The notes beneath the pieces are model-generated. The model had not been told where the DNA came from. It saw only the letters and a list, made by a program, of their open reading frames with translations, and searched no databases. Source: Porphyrobacter sp. CACIAM 03H1 (lineage in GTDB: Bacteria; Pseudomonadota; Alphaproteobacteria; Sphingomonadales; Sphingomonadaceae). From it: 64,000 bases of DNA. Both the position numbers and the translations under genes were made by a program. Shown in pieces: positions 37,538 to 47,605 of the stretch. The stretch is from contig NZ_CP021378.1 of NCBI RefSeq assembly GCF_002215495.1, forward strand, positions 1,550,764-1,614,763, given 5' to 3'. Each line of letters begins with the position of its first letter. The first letter of the stretch is position 1.

Positions 37538-37942
37538 CTAGCGCAGGGGGATGGCTTCGATGATCACGAAGGCCTGCGCCCAGGGATGATCGTCGGTGAG
37601 GGTCAGGTGGATGCGCGCCTCATGGCCTTTCGGCGTCATTTCTTCAAGCCGCAAAGCCGCCCCGCCCGTGAGCGCGAGCGTCGGCGCGCCGGAGGGCGCG
37701 TTGACCACGCCGATGTCCTTCATGAAGACGCCGCGCTTGAAGCCCGTGCCGACCGCCTTGCTGAACGCCTCCTTGGCGGCGAAGCGCTTGGCATAGGTGC
37801 CGGCGATGGTGAAGGGGCGGCGGCGCGCCTTGGCGATTTCGACCTCGGTGAAGACGCGGTTCTCGAACCGCTCGCCGTAGCGTGCGAGCGAGTTGGCGAT
37901 CCGCTCGATGTTGCAGAGATCGGAGCCCATGCCGATGATCAT
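37538..37942 (-). CDS. acpS: Holo-[acyl-carrier-protein] synthase
   Basis: AcpS transfers phosphopantetheine from CoA to apo-ACP. The 134-residue protein has [12 protein letters not shown] (metal-binding Asp) near the start and [17 protein letters not shown], with the catalytic/metal Glu, at about 51-67. Standard length. Its ATG overlaps the stop of the small membrane protein gene (ATGA). Confidence 0.96.
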   Translation of the reverse strand: MIIGMGSDLCNIERIANSLARYGERFENRVFTEVEIAKARRRPFTIAGTYAKRFAAKEAFSKAVGTGFKRGVFMKDIGVVNAPSGAPTLALTGGAALRLEEMTPKGHEARIHLTLTDDHPWAQAFVIIEAIPLR

Positions 37943-38223
37943 TTGAACGCCCTGATTATCACGGCCACCAGCAGGCCGACCGCGACCACGTGGAGCATCA
38001 CCTGCGCCTTGAACAGCGGGTGCGCGAAGTCCCCCTTGGCGACGCGGCCAGCGCCGACGAAGCCGAAGATCATCAGCGCCACCCAGCCGACCGCGAAAAC
38101 CCGCATGACGCCGGTATTGAGCGCAAAGCCGAGGAAGCCCACCGCCACCAGGAACAGCGCCGCCGCGCCGAAGGCCCAGCGCTTCTGCTCGCCGGTGAGC
38201 GGGGGAAGGTCGGGCGCGGTCAC
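37939..38223 (-). CDS. Small membrane protein of unknown function
   Basis: A 94-residue protein with three hydrophobic segments (about 17-36, 38-58, 70-91) and short polar loops ([11 protein letters not shown]). I do not recognise the family. GTG start at 38223 shares one base with the pdxJ TAG and its stop overlaps acpS, so it is translated within the pyrE-pdxJ-acpS-lepB run. Conservation of this place could be tested in relatives. Confidence 0.75.
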   Translation of the reverse strand: MTAPDLPPLTGEQKRWAFGAAALFLVAVGFLGFALNTGVMRVFAVGWVALMIFGFVGAGRVAKGDFAHPLFKAQVMLHVVAVGLLVAVIIRAFK

Positions 38224-38975
38224 TAGCGGGCCTCGTCCATCAGTTCGCGCATCCGCCGGATCGCGTTCTCGAGTCCGACGAACACCGCCTCGCCGATCAG
38301 ATAGTGGCCGATATTGAGCTCGGCGATCTGGGGGATGGCGGCGATGGGCTGGACATTGTCGAAGGTCAGGCCGTGGCCTGCGTGCGGCTCGATCCCGTTC
38401 TTGGCGGCGAGAGCGGCCATATCGGCGATGCGCTTCAGTTCGCGCGCCACTTTCTCCCTGTCGCCATCGAGAAAGGCGTGGGCATATTCGCCCGTGTGGA
38501 ACTCCACCACGGGTGCGCCCAGCCGCAGCGCGGCGTCGAGCTGGCGTTCCTCGGCCTCGATGAACAGCGAGACGCGGATGCCTGCCGCGCGCAACTCCTC
38601 GACGATGGGGACCAGCGTGTTGTGCATCCCCGCCGCATCGAGCCCGCCCTCGGTGGTGCGCTCCTCGCGTTTCTCCGGGACGATGCAGGCGGCGTGGGGC
38701 TTGTGGCGCAGGGCGATGGCGAGCATCTCCGGTGTGGCGGCCATTTCGAGGTTCAGGGGCAGGTCGGTCGCCGCCTGGATGCGCGCCAAGTCCTCGTCGC
38801 GGATGTGGCGGCGGTCCTCGCGCAGGTGCGCGGTGATGCCGTCGCCGCCGACCGCCGCGACGATCTCTGCCGCGCGCACCGGATCGGGGTGATCCCCGCC
38901 GCGCGCGTTGCGGATCGTGGCGACGTGATCGATATTGACGCCGAGACGCAGGTGGTGGGGTTGGGTCAGGGTCAT
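38223..38975 (-). CDS. pdxJ: Pyridoxine 5'-phosphate synthase
   Basis: Last step of DXP-dependent vitamin B6 synthesis, joining 1-deoxyxylulose 5-phosphate and 3-amino-2-oxopropyl phosphate. The 250-residue TIM barrel has [67 protein letters not shown] and [12 protein letters not shown], covering the known active-site His/Glu residues. ATG 38975 overlaps the pyrE stop. Confidence 0.97.
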   Translation of the reverse strand: MTLTQPHHLRLGVNIDHVATIRNARGGDHPDPVRAAEIVAAVGGDGITAHLREDRRHIRDEDLARIQAATDLPLNLEMAATPEMLAIALRHKPHAACIVPEKREERTTEGGLDAAGMHNTLVPIVEELRAAGIRVSLFIEAEERQLDAALRLGAPVVEFHTGEYAHAFLDGDREKVARELKRIADMAALAAKNGIEPHAGHGLTFDNVQPIAAIPQIAELNIGHYLIGEAVFVGLENAIRRMRELMDEAR

Positions 38976-39553
38976 TCCTTCCGGCTGCCGGGCTTGGTCA
39001 CTTCTACGGTCGCCAGCGCCGCAGGGATGTCGCTTTCGTCATAGGTCGGAAAATCGATGGCGAGCAGCGGGTAGAACGGCACGCCGAGATCGACCGAACC
39101 GCAGGAACGGTCGATAATCGCGCATTCGGCGATCACCTCGCCGCCTTCGCGCGCGACGGCAGCGATGGCCTCGCGGCTGGAGAGACCGGTGGTGACGACG
39201 TCCTCGACCATCAGCACCTTCGCGCCCGGCGCGAGCGCGAAGCCGCGGCGCAGGTGGAAGGTGCCCTCGGGCCGCTCAAGGAACAGCGCGTCCTTGCCCA
39301 GCGCCCGGCCGACCTCGTGGCCGATGATGATCCCGCCCATCGCCGGCGAGACGACGACATCCACCTTTTCAACCACTTCGGCAGGCAGGCCCGCGACCAC
39401 CGCCTCGGCCAGCCGGGCGGCGCGGGCGGGGTTCATCAGCACCCGCGCGCACTGCAGGTAATGTCCGCTGTGGCGGCCCGAGGACAGCTTGAAATGGCCT
39501 TCCAGCAGGGCGCCGGAACTGCGGAACTCGGCCAGAACTTCCTCTTGCGTCAC
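38972..39553 (-). CDS. pyrE: Orotate phosphoribosyltransferase
   Basis: Makes OMP from orotate and PRPP in pyrimidine synthesis. The 193-residue protein carries FKLSSGRHSGHYLQC, SPAMGGIIIGHEVGRALG, and the PRPP motif VLMVEDVVTTGLSS. A GTG at 39553 is chosen because AGGAG lies 8 bases upstream and it gives MTQEEVLAEF, the family N-terminus. It heads a seven-gene minus-strand run and is divergent from coxB. pyrC lies far away at 56600. Confidence 0.96.
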   Translation of the reverse strand: MTQEEVLAEFRSSGALLEGHFKLSSGRHSGHYLQCARVLMNPARAARLAEAVVAGLPAEVVEKVDVVVSPAMGGIIIGHEVGRALGKDALFLERPEGTFHLRRGFALAPGAKVLMVEDVVTTGLSSREAIAAVAREGGEVIAECAIIDRSCGSVDLGVPFYPLLAIDFPTYDESDIPAALATVEVTKPGSRKE

Positions 39554-39797
39554 GAACGAACTCCTTAGAAAACCTGAGGGAAAGCGCCGACTTGCGCGTG
39601 CCACATGGGCCGGTGCATAATTTTCTCCCTAGAAGCGCTTGAGGCCCTCGGCAAGCATCGCTAAGGGCGGGGTTGAAGCTGGCCCTCGGCCGGCCAAACG
39701 CTGTCCGCAGCAGGTCTCAGGGGGGCCGGTCGCCGGGCAGTATGGGATCAGATACGTAGCATTTAGGCACATGACGATGGGTCAGAGGGACACCCGT

Positions 39798-40856
39798 ATG
39801 AAGAAGGCTATTCTGGCGGCGCTGGCTGCCGGGCTGGCGGCGTTCACGCCGCTGGCCGTTGCGGCGCAGGACACCATCGCGCCCGGATCCAACGCGTCCG
39901 AAGCGGGTGTCGTCGAAGGCGCGCAGACCGCGCCCGGGCCTGAGGCCCTGCCGGGCAATCTCACCCCCGCCGAAGCCGCTGCCGCTCCCGCGGGCGAGGG
40001 TGCCTACACCCCGATGGCCCCGACCAAGGGCAAGGGCATGCCGACCTCCTATCAGGAGGATCCGGTCAAGAGCCTGACCTTCCAGGACCAGTATTCGGCC
40101 AACGGCGAATATGCGCTGTGGATGCATGACAGCATCCTGCTGCCGGTGATCACGGTGATCAGCCTGTTCGTGCTCGGCCTGCTGCTCTACGTCGTCGTGC
40201 GCTTCAACCGCCGCGCCAATCCGGTCGCTTCCAAGACCACGCACAACACCATGATCGAGGTGGTGTGGACGATCGTTCCGGTGATCATCCTCGTGATCAT
40301 CGCCATCCCCTCGATCACGCTGCTGGCGCGCCAGTACGAGACTCCTCCCGCCGATGCCGTCACCATCAAGGCGACCGGCTACCAGTGGTACTGGGGCTAC
40401 ACCTATCCCGACCATGGCGAGATCGAGGTGATCTCGAACATGCTCGACGAGGCCGAGGCCGTGAAGCGCGGCGAGCCCGGGCAGCTCGCGGTCGACAACC
40501 GCATGGTCGTGCCCGCGGGCGTCCCGCTGCGCATCCAGACCACCGCGAGCGACGTGATCCACGCCTTCGCCGTCCCGTCGCTGTGGTTCAAGATGGACGC
40601 GGTTCCCGGGCGGCTCAACGAGAAGATGCTGACCATCAAGGAACCGGGCGTCTATTACGGCCAGTGTTCCGAGCTGTGCGGCGCGCGCCATGCCTACATG
40701 CCGATCGTCGTCGAGGCGCTTCCGCCCGCCGAGTTCGCTGCCTGGGTCCGGGCGCAGGGCGGGACGATGCCGGGCGAGGCCGACAACGGCGCGGCGACGG
40801 TCGCCCCCGCGGCGCCCGCAGCGACCGAGGCCGCCGCCCCGGCCGCGGCCGGCTGA
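39798..40856 (+). CDS. coxB: Cytochrome c oxidase subunit II
   Basis: Accepts electrons from cytochrome c through the CuA centre. The 352-residue precursor has a signal peptide (about 1-25), a long Ala/Pro-rich periplasmic lead, two membrane helices (about 115-140 and 160-180), then the CuA cupredoxin domain with YQWYWGY and GQCSELCGARHAYM (Cys, Cys, His, Met ligands). A 30-residue Ala/Pro tail follows. ATG 39798 is preceded by GAGGGA. First gene of the oxidase operon. Confidence 0.96.
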   Translation: MKKAILAALAAGLAAFTPLAVAAQDTIAPGSNASEAGVVEGAQTAPGPEALPGNLTPAEAAAAPAGEGAYTPMAPTKGKGMPTSYQEDPVKSLTFQDQYSANGEYALWMHDSILLPVITVISLFVLGLLLYVVVRFNRRANPVASKTTHNTMIEVVWTIVPVIILVIIAIPSITLLARQYETPPADAVTIKATGYQWYWGYTYPDHGEIEVISNMLDEAEAVKRGEPGQLAVDNRMVVPAGVPLRIQTTASDVIHAFAVPSLWFKMDAVPGRLNEKMLTIKEPGVYYGQCSELCGARHAYMPIVVEALPPAEFAAWVRAQGGTMPGEADNGAATVAPAAPAATEAAAPAAAG

Positions 40857-40893
40857 GACAGAAACAAGAATTGAAGCAGAAGAGTAGCTGATC

Positions 40894-42606
40894 ATGGCAA
40901 CCACCGCAGAAGGCTTCGACATTCATCACGATCACGGGCACGACGCCCACGATCATGCGGACCACAAGCCGGGCTTCTTCGCCCGCTGGTTCATGTCGAC
41001 CAACCACAAGGACATCGGCACGATGTATCTGATCTTCGCGATCATCGCGGGGATCGTCGGCGGTGCCATCTCGGGCATCATGCGCGTCGAGCTGCAGGAG
41101 CCGGGCATCCAGTACCTGCAGTGGTGGGCCCAGTTCATGGGTGGCGGCAGCGATCTGAACACCGCGCTCCACATGTGGAACGTGTTCATCACCGCGCACG
41201 GCCTCATCATGGTGTTCTTCATGGTCATGCCGGCGATGATCGGCGGCTTCGGCAACTGGTTCGTGCCGCTCATGATCGGCGCGCCGGACATGGCCTTCCC
41301 GCGCATGAACAACGTCTCCTTCTGGCTGACGGTCGCGGGCTTCTTCAGCCTGCTGTTCTCGCTCTTCGTGCCCGGCGGCACGGGTCCGGGCGCAGGCACC
41401 GGCTGGACGGTCTATGCCCCGCTCTCGACGAGCGGTTCGGTCGGGCCGGCGGTCGACTTCGCGATCTTCTCGCTGCACCTTGCCGGTGCCGGCTCGATCC
41501 TGGGCGCGACCAACTTCATCACCACCATCTTCAACATGCGCGCGCCGGGCATGACCCTGCACAAGATGCCGCTGTTCGTGTGGTCGGTGCTGGTCACCGC
41601 TTTCCTCCTGCTGCTGGCGCTCCCCGTTCTTGCGGCCGCGATCACCATGCTGCTGACCGACCGCAACTTCGGCACCACCTTCTTCAATCCGGCCGGCGGC
41701 GGCGATCCGGTGCTCTACCAGCACCTGTTCTGGTTCTTCGGCCATCCGGAAGTCTACATCATGATCCTGCCGGGCTTCGGCATGATCTCGCAGATCGTGG
41801 CGACCTTCTCGAAGAAGCCGGTGTTCGGCTACCTCGGCATGGCCTACGCCATGGTCGCGATCGGCGTCGTGGGCTTCATCGTCTGGGCGCACCACATGTA
41901 CACCGTGGGCCTCGACGTGAACACGAAGATGTACTTCACCGCGGCGACGATGGTGATCGCTGTGCCGACCGGCGTGAAGATCTTCTCGTGGATCGCGACG
42001 ATGTGGGGCGGCAGCCTCAGCTTCAAGTCGCCGATGGTCTGGTCGATGGGCTTCATCTTCCTGTTCACCGTGGGCGGCGTGACCGGCGTCGTGCTCGCCA
42101 ACGGCGGGATCGACGACAACCTGCACGACACCTACTACGTCGTCGCGCACTTCCACTATGTGCTGTCGATGGGCGCGGTGTTCTCGATGTTCGCCGGCTT
42201 CTACTACTGGTTCCCGAAGATGAGCGGGCGGATGCACAGCGAGCTGCTGTCGCACCTCCACTTCTGGACCTTCTTCATCGGCGTGAACGTGATCTTCTTC
42301 CCGCAGCACTTCCTGGGCATGCAGGGGATGCCGCGCCGCTACCCCGACTATCCGGAAGCCTACACCTTCTGGCACGAGATCAGCACGCTGGGCTACTACA
42401 TCATGGCCGGGTCGATGATCTTCTTCTTCGTCAACATCCTCTACGCGCTGGTTGCGGGCCGCAAGGCCGAGGCCAACCCGTGGGGCGAAGGCGCGACGAC
42501 GCTCGAATGGACCCTGCCGAGCCCGCCGCCCTACCACCAGTTCGAGACGCTGCCGGTGATCACCGACGCGCACGACTACCACGATCACCGTCCGGTGACG
42601 GCGTGA
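40894..42606 (+). CDS. coxA: Cytochrome c oxidase subunit I (aa3 type)
   Basis: Catalytic subunit with low-spin haem a and the haem a3-CuB centre; reduces O2 and pumps protons. The 570-residue protein has 12 helices; WFFGHPEVY (CuB His and the Glu of the D channel preceding helix VI region), [11 protein letters not shown] and [20 protein letters not shown] (K channel) and [15 protein letters not shown] (haem His ligands) are intact. An unusual His-rich N-terminus ([16 protein letters not shown], residues about 10-25) precedes the first conserved residues. Confidence 0.97.
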   Translation: MATTAEGFDIHHDHGHDAHDHADHKPGFFARWFMSTNHKDIGTMYLIFAIIAGIVGGAISGIMRVELQEPGIQYLQWWAQFMGGGSDLNTALHMWNVFITAHGLIMVFFMVMPAMIGGFGNWFVPLMIGAPDMAFPRMNNVSFWLTVAGFFSLLFSLFVPGGTGPGAGTGWTVYAPLSTSGSVGPAVDFAIFSLHLAGAGSILGATNFITTIFNMRAPGMTLHKMPLFVWSVLVTAFLLLLALPVLAAAITMLLTDRNFGTTFFNPAGGGDPVLYQHLFWFFGHPEVYIMILPGFGMISQIVATFSKKPVFGYLGMAYAMVAIGVVGFIVWAHHMYTVGLDVNTKMYFTAATMVIAVPTGVKIFSWIATMWGGSLSFKSPMVWSMGFIFLFTVGGVTGVVLANGGIDDNLHDTYYVVAHFHYVLSMGAVFSMFAGFYYWFPKMSGRMHSELLSHLHFWTFFIGVNVIFFPQHFLGMQGMPRRYPDYPEAYTFWHEISTLGYYIMAGSMIFFFVNILYALVAGRKAEANPWGEGATTLEWTLPSPPPYHQFETLPVITDAHDYHDHRPVTA

Positions 42607-42638
42607 TCGGCTCCCTCGCCGGAGCGTGACAAACGGGG

Positions 42639-42666
42639 GGAGCGCGGGTCAGTGACCTCGCGCTCC
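42639..42666 (+). other. Intercistronic hairpin between coxA and ctaB
   Basis: GGAGCGCG (42639-42646) and CGCGCTCC (42659-42666) form an 8-bp stem with a 12-base loop in which GTC/GAC can also pair. No U-tract follows, so an mRNA-stability or attenuating role is more likely than full termination. Confidence 0.45.
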
Positions 42667-42689
42667 TTGCCCTTAGAGCAAACGAGAGA

Positions 42690-43616
42690 ATGGCCAGCAC
42701 CGCACCCCAGACTGCCGCGACGATGCCGACGGAATGGCGTGACTTCTTCACGCTGACCAAGCCGCGCGTCATGACGCTGGTGATCTTCACCGCGATCTGC
42801 GGCGTGCTGGCGGCGCCGGGCTCGATCCATCCGGTGATCGGCTTTACCGCGATCCTGGCGATCGCGATGGGCGCCGGTGGCTCGGCGGTGCTCAACCAGT
42901 GGTGGGAAGCCGACATAGACGCCGGCATGAAGCGCACCATGAACCGTCCGCTTCCGGGCGGCCGGATGCGGCGCGAGGATGCGCGCGACTTCGGCATCTT
43001 CCTGTCGGGCGTGTCGATTGTGCTGATGGGCCTTGCGGTGGGCTGGCTCGCGGCGGCGCTGCTGCTGGGCGCGATCATCTATTACGCGGTGATCTACACC
43101 ATGTGGCTGAAGCCGCGCACTCCGCAGAACATCGTCATCGGCGGCGGCGCCGGGGCCTTTCCGCCGCTGATCGGCTGGGTGGCGGTGACGGGCGAGGTGA
43201 CGGCGATGCCGATCCTCCTCTTCGCGATCATCTTCTTCTGGACCCCGCCGCACTTCTGGGCGCTCGCGCTGTTCGTGCAGTCGGACTACGCCAAGGTCGG
43301 CATCCCGATGCTCCCCGTTGTCGCGGGCGAGAAGGCGACCCGCAACCAGATCATGCTCTACACCCTGGTGCTCGCACCCATCGCCATCGCCCCCTGGGCC
43401 ATCGGCGGCACGAGCTGGATCTATGGTTCGGTCGCGGTGGTGCTCTCTGCGCTGTTCGTGGTGCTGGCCATGCCGGTCTTCACCCGGATGCGCGCCGAGG
43501 TCGACGCCATGACGCCGGAAAAGACGCTCTTCAAGTTCTCGATCGTCTATCTCTTCGTGCTGTTCGCCGCGCTGGTTGCCGACCGCGTCGCGGCCTATCA
43601 GGGGTGGATTGCATGA
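42690..43616 (+). CDS. ctaB: Protohaem IX farnesyltransferase (haem O synthase)
   Basis: Adds a farnesyl group to haem b, the first step to the haem a of the oxidase. The 308-residue UbiA-family membrane protein has [34 protein letters not shown] (first Asp-rich motif, N-x3-D-x2-D) and the second polyprenyl site [17 protein letters not shown]. About nine helices. Its TGA overlaps the next ATG. Confidence 0.97.
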   Translation: MASTAPQTAATMPTEWRDFFTLTKPRVMTLVIFTAICGVLAAPGSIHPVIGFTAILAIAMGAGGSAVLNQWWEADIDAGMKRTMNRPLPGGRMRREDARDFGIFLSGVSIVLMGLAVGWLAAALLLGAIIYYAVIYTMWLKPRTPQNIVIGGGAGAFPPLIGWVAVTGEVTAMPILLFAIIFFWTPPHFWALALFVQSDYAKVGIPMLPVVAGEKATRNQIMLYTLVLAPIAIAPWAIGGTSWIYGSVAVVLSALFVVLAMPVFTRMRAEVDAMTPEKTLFKFSIVYLFVLFAALVADRVAAYQGWIA

Positions 43617-43744
43617 CCCCCGAGGAAGAGAAGGAATTCCTGCGCCGCCGCAAGGCGCGCAATCTGGTGGTCGCAGGAACGCTGCTGTTCTTCGTGATCC
43701 TGTTCTACGCCATCACCATGGTCCGTATCGGAGGGCAGGGCTGA
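43613..43744 (+). CDS. Small single-helix protein of the oxidase operon
   Basis: A 43-residue protein: a charged N-terminus ([14 protein letters not shown]) and one membrane helix (about 18-38, [20 protein letters not shown]). Small open reading frames at this exact place between ctaB and ctaG are common in alphaproteobacteria and are sometimes called CoxF-like; function is unproven. ATGA overlaps on both sides (43613-43616 and 43742-43746) make translation likely. Confidence 0.85.
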   Translation: MTPEEEKEFLRRRKARNLVVAGTLLFFVILFYAITMVRIGGQG

Positions 43745-44343
43745 TGGCGAGCGCCGCGCCCGTCAGCATCGAAACCGCGCGCAGCAACCTGCGCGTCGGC
43801 CTGCTCGCCTTTGCGGGCGCGCTGGCAATGCTCGGCCTCGGCTATGCCTCGGTGCCGCTCTATCGCCTCTTCTGCCAGGTCACCGGCTTCGGCGGCACGA
43901 CCATGCAGGCGACCGAGAGCGACGCCGCCCGCGCCGCCTCGCTCGCCACGGGGCAGAAAATCTCGATCCGCTTCGACGCCACGACGGCGATGGGGATGCC
44001 GTGGACCTTCCGCCCTGCGCAGGCGACCGACACCGTCACCATCGGCGAGCGCGACATCGCGACCTACATCGCCCGCAACGACAGCGATGTGGCCGTAACC
44101 GGTATGGCGACCTTCAACGTCGAGCCCGAACAGGCCGGCAAGTACTTCAACAAGATCCAGTGCTTCTGCTTCACCGAGCAGACGTTGCAGCCCGGGCAGG
44201 AAGTGACCATGCCCGTGCTCTACTACGTCGATCCGGCGGCACTCGATGACCCGAACATGAAGGGTGTCGAGCAGATCACGCTGAGCTACACTTTCCACCG
44301 CGCGAAGGACCCGGCCCGCCCGGCGTCCTCGGGCACGAACTGA
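43744..44343 (+). CDS. ctaG: Cytochrome c oxidase assembly protein CtaG/Cox11
   Basis: Delivers copper to CuB of subunit I. The 199-residue protein has one N-terminal membrane helix (about 18-38) and a periplasmic Ig-like domain with VPLYRLFCQVTGFGGT and the copper motif KIQCFCFTEQ; FCFT cysteines are intact. ATG 43744 overlaps the TGA of the 43-residue gene. Placed in the oxidase operon as in most relatives. Confidence 0.96.
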   Translation: MASAAPVSIETARSNLRVGLLAFAGALAMLGLGYASVPLYRLFCQVTGFGGTTMQATESDAARAASLATGQKISIRFDATTAMGMPWTFRPAQATDTVTIGERDIATYIARNDSDVAVTGMATFNVEPEQAGKYFNKIQCFCFTEQTLQPGQEVTMPVLYYVDPAALDDPNMKGVEQITLSYTFHRAKDPARPASSGTN

Positions 44344-44373
44344 TCCGCTAAACCCAGGGACGGGAACGACCAC

Positions 44374-45243
44374 ATGGCTGGCAAGGCAAACCACGATTAC
44401 CACATTCTCGAACCCGATATCTGGCCGCTCGTCGGCTCGATCTCGGCGCTGACCTTCACCAGCGGCATGGTGCTGAGCTGGCACCCCGACCTGTTCGGGG
44501 CCTCGGCCAGCTTCGTCATGTGGGCAGGCCTTGCGGGCCTGATCGCCACCTTCTTCATGTGGTTCAAGAACATCGTGATCGAAGCCCAGCGCGGCGATCA
44601 CACTCCGGTGGTGCAGCTCCACATGCGCTACGGCATGATCCTGTTCATCGCCTCGGAGGTGATGTTCTTCGTCGGCTGGTTCTGGAGCTTCTTCGACTTC
44701 GCGCTGTTCCCGACGCCGCTTGAATTCGACCACGCGACCGGCGCGACCACCAGCCTGTTCGGCACCGAGGGCGCCATCGCCGCCTTCATCCCGGAAGGCA
44801 TGGAGGTGCTCGATCCCTTCGCGCTGCCGCTGCTCAACACGCTGATCCTGCTGTGCTCGGGCACCACGGTGACGTGGGCGCACCACTCGCTGATCCACGG
44901 CGACCGCCAGGGCCTCAAGCAGGGCCTGTGGGCGACGATCGCGCTGGGCGTGCTGTTCAGCTGCATCCAGGCCTACGAATACAGTGTCGCGCCCTTCGGC
45001 TTCGGCGGGAACACCTATTCCTCGGCCTTCTACATGGCGACCGGCTTCCACGGCTTCCACGTGCTGATCGGCACGATCTTCCTCGCCGTCTGCCTCTACC
45101 GCGCCTATCTCGGCCACTTCACCCCGCGCCAGCACTTCGGCTTCGAGGCTGCCGCGTGGTACTGGCACTTCGTCGACGTGGTGTGGCTGTTCCTCTTCGT
45201 CGCCGTCTACGTGTGGGGCGGCTGGGGTGCCGAATATCACTGA
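44374..45243 (+). CDS. coxC: Cytochrome c oxidase subunit III
   Basis: A 289-residue, seven-helix subunit that stabilises the aa3 core. HDYHILEPDIWPLVGS at the N-terminus, RYGMILFIASEVMFF, TTVTWAHHSLIHGDR and TGFHGFHVLIGTIFL plus AAWYWHFVDVVWLFLF at the end are characteristic. Its TGA shares a base with the ATG of the DUF983 gene. Confidence 0.97.
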   Translation: MAGKANHDYHILEPDIWPLVGSISALTFTSGMVLSWHPDLFGASASFVMWAGLAGLIATFFMWFKNIVIEAQRGDHTPVVQLHMRYGMILFIASEVMFFVGWFWSFFDFALFPTPLEFDHATGATTSLFGTEGAIAAFIPEGMEVLDPFALPLLNTLILLCSGTTVTWAHHSLIHGDRQGLKQGLWATIALGVLFSCIQAYEYSVAPFGFGGNTYSSAFYMATGFHGFHVLIGTIFLAVCLYRAYLGHFTPRQHFGFEAAAWYWHFVDVVWLFLFVAVYVWGGWGAEYH

Positions 45244-45617
45244 TGCGGCACGGGCCATCCGGTCCGCGTGATCAGAAGGGGCAGCCGGGACTCGTCTCGG
45301 CTGCCCTTTCCGGTTTGTGCCCCCGCTGCGGATCGAAGACGCTTTTCTCTGCACCCGCGGGGCTGGCGGACGAATGCGCGAACTGCGGGCTCGATTTCCT
45401 CGCTCTGGAGCGGGGCGGACGCTTCGTCGGCGTGGTCACGATGCTGCTGGCGCTGGTGCTGATCCTTGCCGCGCTCGCGGTCGACGAATGGCTGCGCCCG
45501 CCGCTGTGGGCGACCTTTCTGTTCTGGGGGCCGGTGACCGTGGCAACGGTGATCGGCGGGCTCAGGCTCTACAAGACGATGTGGGTTTACCACCAATTCG
45601 AGGAACGCCAGCCATGA
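45243..45617 (+). CDS. DUF983 zinc-ribbon membrane protein
   Basis: A 124-residue protein: an N-terminal zinc ribbon (CPRCGSKTLF and CANCGLDF) and two membrane helices (about 62-80 and 88-108). DUF983 genes recur in alphaproteobacterial oxidase operons; a maturation role is inferred only from that context. Starts and stops overlap coxC and surf1. Confidence 0.9.
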   Translation: MRHGPSGPRDQKGQPGLVSAALSGLCPRCGSKTLFSAPAGLADECANCGLDFLALERGGRFVGVVTMLLALVLILAALAVDEWLRPPLWATFLFWGPVTVATVIGGLRLYKTMWVYHQFEERQP

Positions 45618-46174
45618 GCCGCCCATTGCCCTTCTTTGCGACGCTTGTCGTGCTCGCCGCGGTTGGCACCATGATCGCCCTGGGGGTGTGGCAGCTGGGG
45701 CGCCGGTCCGAGAAGGAGGCGCTGATCGCCAACTACGAGGCGGTGGCAGCATCGAGCGAGGCGGTGGATTTCCCGGTAGGTGGCGGCGGCGAGGGCGTGC
45801 TGTTTCGCCGCAGCCGGTTCGACTGCACGAAGGTGAGCGACATCGCTGCCGTTTCGGGCACCTCGGCCCGGGGCGAGAAGGGCTGGGTTCAGCGCGCGAC
45901 CTGCGCGGTCGGTCCGGATGCCGCCGTCACGGTCGATCTCGGTTTCAGCCGCGATCTCGCCACGCCCGCCTTCACCGGAGGCGAGATCACCGGCATCATC
46001 GCCCCCGGTCCGCGCCTTGTCGCCGATCCGCCGGTCGCTGGCCTCCAGCCGATGGGCAAGCCCGATCCGGGCGACCTTCCCAACAACCACCTCGCCTATG
46101 CCGGGCAATGGTTCTTCTTCGCCCTGACCGCGCTTGTCATCTACGTGCTGGCATTAAGGCGGCGTCGCGGGTAG
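45614..46174 (+). CDS. SURF1 family oxidase assembly protein
   Basis: SURF1 proteins handle haem a for oxidase assembly. This 186-residue version has the expected two helices (about 7-24 and 163-180) with LGVWQLGRRSEKEALI after the first and NNHLAYAGQWFFFALTALVIYV at the second. It is shorter than typical (220-260), with a reduced central periplasmic domain. ATG 45614 overlaps the DUF983 stop. Confidence 0.9.
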   Translation: MSRPLPFFATLVVLAAVGTMIALGVWQLGRRSEKEALIANYEAVAASSEAVDFPVGGGGEGVLFRRSRFDCTKVSDIAAVSGTSARGEKGWVQRATCAVGPDAAVTVDLGFSRDLATPAFTGGEITGIIAPGPRLVADPPVAGLQPMGKPDPGDLPNNHLAYAGQWFFFALTALVIYVLALRRRRG

Positions 46175-46186
46175 GCGCTGTCCCCC

Positions 46187-47605
46187 ATGCAGTACGTATC
46201 GACCAGGGGAAGCGCACCGGCGCTCGATTTCGAAGGGGTGACGCTGGCTGGGCTCGCCAGCGACGGGGGGCTCTATGTCCCGTCAGAATGGCCGCGTTTC
46301 ACCGAGGACGAGATCCGCGCCCTGCGCGGACGCGCCTACTGGGAAGTCGCGGTCGCGGTAATGCGCCCGTTCATCGGCGATGCCCTGACCGAGGCCGAGC
46401 TCACCGCGATCTGTCGGGATGTCTATGGCGGCCAGTTCGCCCATGCCGCAGTGACCCCGCTGGTGCAGCTCGACGAGCAGCATTGGCTGCTCGAGCTGTT
46501 CCACGGGCCGACGCTGGCGTTCAAGGACATCGCGCTGCAGCTGCTCGGGCGGCTGTTCGAAACCTTCCTCGAACGTCGTGACCAGCGCCTCACCATCGTC
46601 GGGGCGACCAGCGGCGACACCGGCTCGGCCGCGATCCATGCCGTCGCGGGGCGCAAGCGGACCGAGATCTTCATGCTCCACCCCAAGGGGCGGGTGAGCG
46701 AGGTGCAGCGCCGCCAGATGACCACGGTGCGCGCGCCCAACGTCCACAACCTCGCCATCGAAGGAAGCTTCGATGACGCGCAGGCCCACGTGAAGCGGAT
46801 GTTCACCGATCCGGACGTGGCGAACGTGCTCAACCTCGGCGCGGTCAACTCGATCAACTGGGCGCGGCTGATGGCGCAGGTGGTCTATTACTTCGCCTCC
46901 GCGCTCCAGCTTGGCGCGCCCGACCGGACGGTGGCCTATTCCGTCCCCACCGGCAATTTCGGCGATGTCTTTGCCGGCTATGTCGCCGCCAAGATGGGCC
47001 TCCCGATCGAGGTGCTGGTGGTCGCCACCAACGTCAACGACATCCTGCGCCGCGCGATCAACGAAGGGGACTATTCGGCCGGCGGCGTGACGCCCACGAT
47101 CACGCCTTCGATGGACATCCAGGTCAGCTCCAATTTCGAGCGGCTGCTGTTCGATGCGGGCGGGCGCGACGGGGCGGCGCTGGCGGAACAGATGCGCGGC
47201 TTCGAGGCGTCGAAGGCGATGCGGCTCACAAATGCCCAGAGCACCGGCATCAAGGAGCTCTTCACCGCCTTCCGCGCGGACCAGATCGAGACAGCGCGGG
47301 CGATGCAATGGGCCTGGCAGGCCAGCGGGCAGATCATCGATCCGCACACGGCAGTAGGCCTGTCGGCGGCGCGCGATGCGGTGAAGGGCGGTTCGATCGA
47401 TCCGCGCGTGCCCGTCGTCACCCTGGCGACCGCCCATCCGGCCAAGTTCCCCGACGCGGTCGAGCGCGCCATCGGCATGCGCCCGGCGCTCCCGGCGCGG
47501 GTCGGCGACCTGTTCGGACGGGCGGAGAGCTTCACCGAACTGGCCGGCGATTACGCCGCCGCCCGCGATCACGTGCTGGCCCACGCCGCCGGCGCGCAGG
47601 CGTGA
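46187..47605 (+). CDS. thrC: Threonine synthase
   Basis: Converts O-phosphohomoserine to threonine with PLP. The 472-residue protein starts MQYVSTRGSAP, has the PLP lysine in HGPTLAFKDIALQLLG (Lys113), and the SGDTGSAAIHAV and VPTGNFGDVFAGYVA phosphate/PLP segments; long Thr-synthase type. Its position after surf1 is common in alphaproteobacteria. Its TGA overlaps the next ATG. Confidence 0.97.
   Translation: MQYVSTRGSAPALDFEGVTLAGLASDGGLYVPSEWPRFTEDEIRALRGRAYWEVAVAVMRPFIGDALTEAELTAICRDVYGGQFAHAAVTPLVQLDEQHWLLELFHGPTLAFKDIALQLLGRLFETFLERRDQRLTIVGATSGDTGSAAIHAVAGRKRTEIFMLHPKGRVSEVQRRQMTTVRAPNVHNLAIEGSFDDAQAHVKRMFTDPDVANVLNLGAVNSINWARLMAQVVYYFASALQLGAPDRTVAYSVPTGNFGDVFAGYVAAKMGLPIEVLVVATNVNDILRRAINEGDYSAGGVTPTITPSMDIQVSSNFERLLFDAGGRDGAALAEQMRGFEASKAMRLTNAQSTGIKELFTAFRADQIETARAMQWAWQASGQIIDPHTAVGLSAARDAVKGGSIDPRVPVVTLATAHPAKFPDAVERAIGMRPALPARVGDLFGRAESFTELAGDYAAARDHVLAHAAGAQA

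Noticed and set aside
45614..46174. Frameshift or truncation of the SURF1 gene
   Set aside because: It is short, but both membrane helices and the flanking ATGA overlaps are intact, so it reads as a compact functional version.
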